The notes under the pieces: generated by a model
Told to the model about the DNA's origin: nothing
The model's database searches: none
The model's input: only the letters and a program-made list of their open reading frames with translations
Assembly (NCBI GenBank): GCA_019057475.1
Contig: DXJO01000014.1
Coordinates: forward strand, 17,011 to 81,010
Source: Candidatus Thorarchaeota archaeon
GTDB taxonomy: Archaea > Asgardarchaeota > Thorarchaeia > Thorarchaeales > Thorarchaeaceae
Direction of reading: 5' to 3'
DNA: 64,000 bases
In this document: piece by piece, positions 58,136-64,000 of the stretch
Position numbering within the stretch: position 1 is the stretch's first letter
Layout: each line of letters opens with the position of its first letter
Translations under genes and position numbers: made by a program

Positions 58136-59425
58136 CTATATTCTATGCAGCTTCTGTGCTGCAATGAATGTTAGGCCTCGTTTCGTCAGTTCCTCTGCAG
58201 TCCTATTGAGTGAATGATGCTTGTCCAAGTAGTTAATCAAGAGCTTGGGCATCAATCCAGCTTCATCTATCTTAGACTTCGGAAGGAAGTACTCGGAGAT
58301 GTCACTTGGGTGATCCCGTGCGGCATCTATCTCTGGCACTCCGCCTTCATGCTTGGCACTAATGTTCTTCACGTGGTCTGCGATATCTAGCAGCTCGTCA
58401 AGTCGATCGTAGGGCTGCCGAACAATACTCTTGTAGGTTTCTATGATGTGATGTTCAATGCGGACAACATCCTCAAAACCGAAGGCCTCCCGAATGTAGG
58501 CTGACATCTCGATTGTTTCGTTGTCAACGCTATTGCTCAGGTTGAAGCCAATTAGCGGGCTCGTCCCGTCAGGTCTGCGGAATAGATAGGCAGTCATCAA
58601 TGTCCATAGTACTGCATAGGGATTGTCATTGCCCATGTAGACACTGATCTTGAACTCCATGTCGATGCCAAGCTTATGCATCATGTAACCTAACATCACA
58701 CTTCCGGAGTTGACATTCAAGACCTGTCTGATGCCATATTCAGTGTAGTAATGCAGGAACTCGTCGACCCATTTCAATGGGAGATTGTTTGGCATTCCTA
58801 TACCGCCAAAGGCACCAGTAACACAGCCAAGGCCGCTGGGACAGCCAAGGTGTACATTCAGAGGAAGTCCATCAGGTCCGGGCAGAGTTCCCTTTGTGTC
58901 GAGAGTTTCCACGTATGAAGCCCCTACAATTTGCATCGCGGCTGCAAAGGCAATCACGTGATCATCGGCGGTTTGTTCCGTCATGTTCCGTACACGAATG
59001 AAGCGGCCGGGCATAAGCTCCTGCTTCTCAATGGCCCGTTTAGCTTCCTCGATAATCCACGGGAAGAACTGACACGCGCTAATTTCAAGCGTGATGGCAA
59101 ATGACTCGTCGAAGGACATGGAGTCTGCCTTATCACCGAGCAACTTCCTGCGATAGTCAGGAATGGAGATGAATGCATTATTTTCGCGCTGTTTCTGAAG
59201 CCATTCCAAATCCTCAATGTAGGGCGACTTTTTGGCCTCTAGCTTGGCCATTAGGTTCTCGAGCTTCCGAGCCTCCTCAGCCTTCCTATTAACTTCATCA
59301 ACACCACCATGCCTCTCAATGACCTCAATCAAGTCATTGACCAACGGATTGTCGTCCTTCATCAGGAATTCGTTAATCGTATCGAGCCTTGCGGCGTCGA
59401 TTCTGAGTTTCTGCTTGTCTATCAT
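58136..59425 (-). CDS. Large soluble enzyme-like protein, unrecognised
   Basis: A protein of 429-434 residues. The N-terminal 70 residues are helical and charged. The body alternates strands and helices, with conserved-looking patches 'RFIRVRNMTEQTADDHVIAF', 'NVHLGCPSGLGCVTGAFGG', 'VLNVNSGSVMLGYMMHKL' and 'ISVYMGNDNPYAVL', suggesting a TIM-barrel enzyme with two close Cys. I cannot name the family. Start is ATG 59425 or GTG 59440. It stands alone between two divergent neighbours. Confidence 0.6.
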   Translation of the reverse strand: MIDKQKLRIDAARLDTINEFLMKDDNPLVNDLIEVIERHGGVDEVNRKAEEARKLENLMAKLEAKKSPYIEDLEWLQKQRENNAFISIPDYRRKLLGDKADSMSFDESFAITLEISACQFFPWIIEEAKRAIEKQELMPGRFIRVRNMTEQTADDHVIAFAAAMQIVGASYVETLDTKGTLPGPDGLPLNVHLGCPSGLGCVTGAFGGIGMPNNLPLKWVDEFLHYYTEYGIRQVLNVNSGSVMLGYMMHKLGIDMEFKISVYMGNDNPYAVLWTLMTAYLFRRPDGTSPLIGFNLSNSVDNETIEMSAYIREAFGFEDVVRIEHHIIETYKSIVRQPYDRLDELLDIADHVKNISAKHEGGVPEIDAARDHPSDISEYFLPKSKIDEAGLMPKLLINYLDKHHSLNRTAEELTKRGLTFIAAQKLHRI

Positions 59426-59536
59426 GCTCCAAACTTCCACTTTGATTCAAACTACGTGATTGTGGGGATATGGATTTGGACAATCGTGTAGTAAAAAACG
59501 CTATCGGCTGCACAATTCTCGTGTCAAGAACGATCG

Positions 59537-60148
59537 TCAGTCATTGGTGTTCCCATCCGAGGAGTGGACTTCCAGCTCATCCATCTCGTCGGTACCATTG
59601 GCTGGTCCTTCGGACACAACCGTTCGCAGAAATGCTCTTGCTGCAGGTCCGACTGTGATGGTCACAATCGAGCCTACGATAACCTGGATTGAGTTTATTG
59701 TGATTAGTTCGAGCATCGCTGCTTCCCAGACGTAACCTAAGAACAGTACCTCACCTAGGAGATAACCAAGGAGCATTACGACAGATGCCAGTATCACTCC
59801 CGAAATATCCCAGGCACTGATTCGAGACTTCTTCCTTGTACGAGAACTAAACCACCCCACAACCATTCCCTCGCAGCCCTTGGTCAAGAAAGTAAGGGGG
59901 GCATATACAGGGGCGACCATGAGATCGGCAGTGGCAGACCCGACTCCCCCAGCAATAAACCCACCTACCGGCCCGAGCAGAAAACCGCTGAGCATCACAA
60001 AAGCATCTCCTAGGTTGAAGTAGCCCTGAGTTGAGGGAAACGGAACCGTGAACATAATGGTAGTGACTGTGGTCAAGGCCGTTAACACTGCAAGTAAGGA
60101 TACGAAAATCGTTGAGTTCCTCTTAGTCGTGAAGTAATCCATTTTCAC
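59537..60148 (-). CDS. ECF transporter S component
   Basis: A 203-residue protein with five or six membrane helices. 'PSTQGYFNLGDAFVMLSGFL' near residue 34, 'GPVGGFIAGGVGSATADLM' near 55 and 'YAPLTFLTKGCEGMVVGWF' near 78 are characteristic of the vitamin- or cofactor-binding S subunit (RibU/HmpT-like). The ATPase and T subunits must be elsewhere. The ligand is not predictable with certainty; thiamin precursors or riboflavin are common. Confidence 0.82.
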   Translation of the reverse strand: MKMDYFTTKRNSTIFVSLLAVLTALTTVTTIMFTVPFPSTQGYFNLGDAFVMLSGFLLGPVGGFIAGGVGSATADLMVAPVYAPLTFLTKGCEGMVVGWFSSRTRKKSRISAWDISGVILASVVMLLGYLLGEVLFLGYVWEAAMLELITINSIQVIVGSIVTITVGPAARAFLRTVVSEGPANGTDEMDELEVHSSDGNTND

Positions 60149-60354
60149 TCACCGACTGATATCGCGCTATGCCGAAGATGGGTACTCGCCCATGGGAGTC
60201 AGACCCAAGAACTCGGCAATTCGGGATGCGAAGGATGAGCATATAATCTTGAGCCTACATAGGCGAAGTGTTTTAACGATTGATACTGACTGGTCAAAGT
60301 ATGCGGACGAGTTAGTCTGCACCCACAACTACGCTGAAGAGGTAGGGAATTAAA

Positions 60355-60732
60355 ATGCCAACTTGGATTCAGACCGCAGACTGGAAGAGCGAGAAGCACG
60401 TTCCGGCAATCGAAATTGAGAAGAAAGGTGACAATCTGTTCCATATTCATGTTTCAGTGGGGAAGGAGATTGCACACCCCAACACAACTGCGCATCACAT
60501 AAAATGGTGCGACCTATTCATCTTGCCTGAGGGTGAGAAGTTCCCAGTGGAGATTGGATACTGTACCTTCGACCATCACGGCGAATCAGCACAGGGCGCT
60601 GACACTAGCAAGATGTACGCTGAACCACACGCACTCTTTGTCTTCAAAACAGAGAAGTCAGGCTTGCTGATGGCGACTGCCTACTGCAATATACACGGCC
60701 TCTGGAAGAGCGAGAAAGAGCTAAAGCTGTGA
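60355..60732 (+). CDS. Superoxide reductase (neelaredoxin type)
   Basis: A 125-residue protein. Iron ligands are in place: Glu13 and Lys14 (catalytic) and His15 in 'SEKHVPAI', His in 'IAHPNTTAHHIKW' near 40-48, and Cys and His in 'YCNIHGLW' near 111-115. The N-terminal desulforedoxin domain is absent, so it is a class II one-iron enzyme. It reduces superoxide to peroxide without making oxygen, typical of anaerobes. Confidence 0.93.
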   Translation: MPTWIQTADWKSEKHVPAIEIEKKGDNLFHIHVSVGKEIAHPNTTAHHIKWCDLFILPEGEKFPVEIGYCTFDHHGESAQGADTSKMYAEPHALFVFKTEKSGLLMATAYCNIHGLWKSEKELKL

Positions 60733-60741
60733 AACACCTAC

Positions 60742-61341
60742 TTAATGCCTGATAATCCAGCTGACGAGCTCGGAACTCATGGGATTCTCATTCAGGAACG
60801 CGTCGCGGTATTCGTGATTCTTGAGTTGCAGCCAGATGTGTTGCAGGGCAGCATCGAACCCAACGATACGGAAGGCGGACTCGAATGGATTCGACCTGAA
60901 TGTCAAGTATGACAAAACCATCGCGACAACAAAGACTGTAAGGACAGGGTAGACCCAGAAAGGATTGGCTCGACCTAGCCAGAAGTTGCTGCCCATAGTC
61001 ACGAGCGCCATAAAGAGCGCTGAGATGATAATCCCGTTGACAATAAGACACACCACGCGGTATCGCCATTCACTCTCATCTCCGTAGTGGTGCTTTTCAC
61101 AAACGGGGACTATGAATGTCTGGGCCTGTGGAAGAGAAATACCAAGCCTTCTTCGTGCACGAGGGCCGTACATTGGATCCCAATATGGACGAAGCCATCG
61201 CGTCTTACCTGGGATCGTGGAAACTCGAACTGTCTTGGTCACAGTGGAACCACAGACAGGACACATCCTAGGGAATCTTATGCGCTTTGTATTCACTCGG
61301 ACGATAGGCTCTTTGAAGAATTCCTTGCGCGAGATCACCAT
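60742..61341 (-). CDS. Membrane protein with N-terminal zinc ribbon
   Basis: A 199-residue protein. 'CPVCGSTVTK' near residue 27 starts a zinc-binding site that may be completed by 'VCEKHH' near 82. Two membrane helices follow at about 100-122 and 130-150. The start ATG 61341 is chosen over the longer frame because it starts nearer the conserved-looking part; no strong ribosome site is seen. Function unknown. Confidence 0.55.
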   Translation of the reverse strand: MVISRKEFFKEPIVRVNTKRIRFPRMCPVCGSTVTKTVRVSTIPGKTRWLRPYWDPMYGPRARRRLGISLPQAQTFIVPVCEKHHYGDESEWRYRVVCLIVNGIIISALFMALVTMGSNFWLGRANPFWVYPVLTVFVVAMVLSYLTFRSNPFESAFRIVGFDAALQHIWLQLKNHEYRDAFLNENPMSSELVSWIIRH

Positions 61342-61627
61342 CGAGTATCTCCGTTCCATGCTAATCCGATTTCAGCAGAATCAGGTAAAATAGCTTATTG
61401 AACACGCAGATGGGCGGTTACTATTCATGGCCACCAAGTGACCAGAGAAATGGTCAGTTAGTTTCAGAATCACCATTACAGGTGACCACACCATACGTAC
61501 CTGTGAAATGCAATGGCTCTAGCAACTAACTCCCGGAACAACGCGATGAAAAAGAAAAGAATGGTGAAAGCACAGTCCACTGCAGCGATTGGCTGTGCTT
61601 TTTTGACTAGTGTGAGGTGAATCTAAG
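61342..61627. other. Intergenic region with a terminator-like hairpin
   Basis: AGCACAG (61569-61575) and CTGTGCT (61593-61599) pair and are followed by a T-run, a likely transcription stop on the plus strand. A 24-codon frame at 61546-61620 spans the hairpin but has no ribosome site. Confidence 0.4.
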
Positions 61628-61723
61628 ATGGCTCTTACTAAAGGACCCCGAATTCTGAGGACTAAGGCACCAGAGCGACGAATTTCCACGGAGGCAATTG
61701 CTGAGGTCTACTTCAGGAAGTAG
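61628..61723 (+). CDS. 31-residue basic peptide ORF
   Basis: ATG 61628 follows GAGGTGA at good spacing. The product begins 'MALTKGPRILRTKAPERR' and is rich in Lys and Arg, with a short helical C-terminus. It is too short to assign. The preceding hairpin with T-run would give it a short independent transcript only if a promoter lies within it. Confidence 0.3.
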   Translation: MALTKGPRILRTKAPERRISTEAIAEVYFRK

Positions 61724-61764
61724 TAGGTATCAGTGACTTCGCATAAGGGCGCCGAGCCCACTCA

Positions 61765-62472
61765 TTACGCCTGAGGTGAACCTGGAGGGCGTTCCTTCCT
61801 CGGTGCGGGCCGAAGAAACCCCTCATCGACCAAATTACACAGGAAATCTTCGAAACCCGGGCAGCGACTCCATCGTCCCCTGTAGTCGCACCCCTTGCAT
61901 GTCTTTCCGATTTCCACCATTCTCCGCGCATTCATCAACGTGATGATTGGAAGATACAGAAACAGGATCAGGCCGATTTTAGCGCCCAGTTCCGAGGAGA
62001 GAGATCCTTCATAGAGCAAGATGGACCACACTATGGTGGCAAAAGCACCACCTAGTAGGATTTTGGCAACTGCTTTCACTTTCTTGGTCCTGGTGAGATG
62101 GAGGATACTGCACAGCAGAGACAGAACGACCACTCCCACTCCTCCGTAAAAAAGCCAATATCTACTCAGAAGAGCCGGATCGAAGAACCAGACCAATAGC
62201 ACAGCGAACATGGTAACAGCAAATGAGATAGAGCTGAAAAGGCATCCAATACACCAGCTACGGCCTCGCCAATGAAATACGTGGTCTTCGTACTCTGTAC
62301 AAAAGGGGTGATGGGCAGAGAGAAACGGGCTCGCGGCCCGCAGAAAACGCAAGGGATGTCGGACTATCTCTCGTGTGTCAAACGCGAGCTTTCCTCTTGT
62401 CGGGTCATACAGGACTTCCCGGCAGGGTATCTTGTCCGACACTCCCTGAACGTTCTCCTTCACAGCCCACAC
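61765..62472 (-). CDS. Cys-rich four-helix membrane protein (DUF2085-like)
   Basis: A 235-residue protein. 'HHPFCTEYEDHVFHWRGRSWCIGC' (parts: HHPFC, HVFHW, WCIGC) near residue 55-78 resembles DUF2085 membrane proteins, which have His and Cys before the first helix. Helices lie at about 80-100, 105-127, 135-157 and 163-182. 'CKGCDYRGRWSRCPGF' near 193 forms a second Cys cluster. The GTG start is uncertain. Function unknown. Confidence 0.6.
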   Translation of the reverse strand: MWAVKENVQGVSDKIPCREVLYDPTRGKLAFDTREIVRHPLRFLRAASPFLSAHHPFCTEYEDHVFHWRGRSWCIGCLFSSISFAVTMFAVLLVWFFDPALLSRYWLFYGGVGVVVLSLLCSILHLTRTKKVKAVAKILLGGAFATIVWSILLYEGSLSSELGAKIGLILFLYLPIITLMNARRMVEIGKTCKGCDYRGRWSRCPGFEDFLCNLVDEGFLRPAPRKERPPGSPQA

Positions 62473-62511
62473 GTTTCTCGTTAGTTACCACTCGTGTCAA
62501 CTTGTAGTAGA

Positions 62512-62868
62512 TTATAGAAATGGAATCGTTGGTATGATGAATAGGAATGGGAATACGAAGCTGAGTAGAGAGCCAACGATGGCGATGACAATAATCAACA
62601 GTATCCATGTGGCAATCGCTCCGCCCCACTCAAGCTCGTGACGCGATTTGAGTATATACCACTGCACAAGGCAGCCAAGGGGAGGGATGATATAAAGGAG
62701 TATAGATAGTCCTAGGAAGACAGCAGTGACAAATGTAGTCCCTAACTCCCGGTTCTCACCCTTTGTCCAACCAAGCACAACTCCCAGCAAGAGGGCACTA
62801 ACTATTATACTTATGATAACGAGTACACCCAGTATTGTTAGGAGAGCCATAATAAACTCGAGTTGCAT
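62512..62868 (-). CDS. Small three-helix membrane protein
   Basis: A 118-residue protein with helices at about 8-32, 48-72 and 85-112. ATG 62868 follows GAGGAG. The short charged loop 'WTKGENRELG' lies between the first two helices. No family is recognised. Confidence 0.55.
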   Translation of the reverse strand: MQLEFIMALLTILGVLVIISIIVSALLLGVVLGWTKGENRELGTTFVTAVFLGLSILLYIIPPLGCLVQWYILKSRHELEWGGAIATWILLIIVIAIVGSLLSFVFPFLFIIPTIPFL

Positions 62869-63126
62869 ATTTTTTAACTCCTCTCTCTATGAGAGCAAAC
62901 TTAGCTCTGGAGGGCTACTATAAAAGCCTAACGACAAACAGCGTAGCAAAATACGACATTTCCCCAAAGAGAATAATGTACAAGGATTGGAGTCCCGCTG
63001 GCATCAATGCCTTGTGTGCAGCGGTCAAGGGAGTACAGGCTATTTGGCGCTGAATCCACTGAGCGTACGCTTCGGGTAACAGGATTGTGGCACAGGTTTA
63101 TTTGCGGTCGACTGGGTGGACAGAAT

Positions 63127-63696
63127 ATGTACTGTGGAGAGCATGTTCGCCTTCGAGCATTAGAGATGAGTGACCTAGACAATATCATGAAGCACTGGAA
63201 CACATATGAGATGCGAAGATTCCTTGGTTCAACGCTCCCGATGTCTGAGCGTGCTGAGAAGGAGTGGCTAGAGAAGGCTACAACTCAAGATGCACGTAAG
63301 GATGGAAGTATTGTACTTGCAATAGAGGACAAGAAAACACAGGAGTTCTTGGGTACGGCAAGCCTATTCGACATCTCAAGCCACAGTAGGCGTGCTGAGT
63401 TTGGCATTGCAATCCACGATCCTGAGAAGATGAGCAAGGGATATGGCACTGATGCAACGCGACTCACGCTGTGGATAGGCTTTCACCAACTAGGTCTGAA
63501 CAGTATCTACCTGTATACACTCTCATTCAATGAACGAGCTCAACGTGCCTATGAGAAAGCTGGCTTCAAGAGGGGCGGAATCTTCAGAAAGTCCATGTTC
63601 GCGGAAGGAGATTTCCACGATATGATCATCATGGACATCCTGAGAGATGAGTTCTTTGAGAAGTATCCTCCAGGGACTCCAATTGCAAAAGGATAG
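63127..63696 (+). CDS. RimJ/RimL-type GNAT acetyltransferase
   Basis: A 189-residue GNAT protein. 'VRLRALEMSDLDNIMKHWN' at the N-terminus, 'AEFGIAIHDPEKMSKGYGTDATRL' (in part) near 105 with the acetyl-CoA loop 'KGYGTDA', and 'NERAQRAYEKAGFKRGG' near 143 are typical. ATG 63127 is chosen since the upstream 40 codons of open frame have no homology pattern. Substrate unknown. Confidence 0.87.
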   Translation: MYCGEHVRLRALEMSDLDNIMKHWNTYEMRRFLGSTLPMSERAEKEWLEKATTQDARKDGSIVLAIEDKKTQEFLGTASLFDISSHSRRAEFGIAIHDPEKMSKGYGTDATRLTLWIGFHQLGLNSIYLYTLSFNERAQRAYEKAGFKRGGIFRKSMFAEGDFHDMIIMDILRDEFFEKYPPGTPIAKG

Positions 63697-64000
63697 TGCC
63701 CGGAAGAGCACAACGAGCATGTGCCGCTCGCAGTCGAGCTCGTCAGACTATAAGAAGGATTGAAAGGTTTCATAAACCCTTTTGCGCGATTTTGCCGGCT
63801 CATAGGCCCCCGTTTCCAAGAAACGGGAGTTCTTTCTTAATAGTCGATATATATACTCAATGAGGGGCCTATTATGGTGATGTAGTGACTATTCACAGAA
63901 ACACCGTTGCCCGAAACTTGTACAATCCTGGACATCAATGTCCTTGACTGATGTTCGGTTCCTGATTCATTGAGGTCTGCTCCGCAGATCCTACTGAATC
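63697..64000 (+). other. Hairpin-rich region running off the window
   Basis: No gene. A compound hairpin spans about 63804-63871: an inner stem CCCGTTTC/GAAACGGG with an outer pairing ATAGGCCCC/GGGGCCTAT. A TATA-like GATATATATACTC lies between them (about 63846). At the edge, GATTCA/TGAATC encloses GGTCTGC-TCC-GCAGATCC. This could be the 5' part of a structured RNA or a regulatory region of the next gene. Confidence 0.4.

Noticed and set aside
61546..61620. 24-codon ORF
   Set aside because: It lacks a ribosome site and overlaps a terminator-like hairpin with a T-run.

Overview
This window is archaeal chromosomal DNA. The evidence is an archaeal-type 23S rRNA gene on the minus strand, TATA-type core promoters close to start codons, an archaeoflavoprotein gene next to two F420-type (LLM) oxidoreductase genes, and many short overlapping operons with clear Shine-Dalgarno sites. 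The overall gene style (bacterial-like metabolism, many membrane and secreted proteins with repeated Ig-like domains, an unlinked 23S gene) suggests an Asgard archaeon, perhaps Thorarchaeota-like. That is inference; no eukaryotic signature protein is seen. No tRNA, 16S, 5S or CRISPR array was found.

Layout. 0-12.3 kb: small membrane protein, PadR regulator, SDR and methyltransferase, an ABC exporter (ATPase and permease), an HTH protein followed by three tandem bacterial-PH-domain membrane proteins, an acetyltransferase, a TIM-barrel sugar-isomerase-like protein, a duplicated membrane protein and a CPBP protease. 12.3-19.4 kb: a compact reductive pyrimidine degradation locus: PreA-type dihydropyrimidine dehydrogenase, dihydropyrimidinase, beta-ureidopropionase, a class III aminotransferase and methylmalonate/malonate-semialdehyde dehydrogenase. 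Together they would take uracil or thymine to acetyl-CoA or propionyl-CoA. A uridine phosphorylase at 39 kb could feed it. A perfect 17-base palindrome lies between the divergent preA and aminotransferase genes.

20-30.5 kb: membrane, secreted and methyltransferase genes separated by short same-orientation sequences that are partial copies of the 3' end and trailer of the 23S gene. One copy is about 95% identical to the real 23S end over 99 bases. 30.5-34.6 kb: a stand-alone 23S gene with a long leader, flanked by a complementary processing stem and interrupted near the peptidyl-transferase centre by a 429-nt sequence with the P, Q, R and S elements of a group I intron.

34.6-50 kb: bacterial-type RNase PH, a nucleotidyltransferase, a stand-alone TnpB-like N-terminal half, a WD40 protein, a glutaminyl-cyclase-like M28 peptidase, uridine phosphorylase, an Eis-like acetyltransferase overlapping a MutY/Mig-like glycosylase, an AfpA plus LLM operon, two large winged-helix proteins, a cluster of very short ORFs with strong ribosome sites, and an MFS transporter. 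50-55 kb: endonuclease III, whose last 27 bases including the stop codon recur 4 kb away on the far side of an AT-rich 3.75-kb gene for a novel BMP/phospholipase D/Ig-like surface protein. 55-64 kb: glycosyltransferase, SerRS, rubrerythrin-like protein, a large unrecognised enzyme, an ECF transporter S component, superoxide reductase, small membrane proteins and an acetyltransferase.

The most unusual signal is a shared pattern at two places. The 3' end of a conserved gene (23S rRNA; nth) is duplicated in direct orientation around one or a few accessory genes, with no integrase inside. This looks like att-site duplication by small cargo elements that target gene 3' ends.
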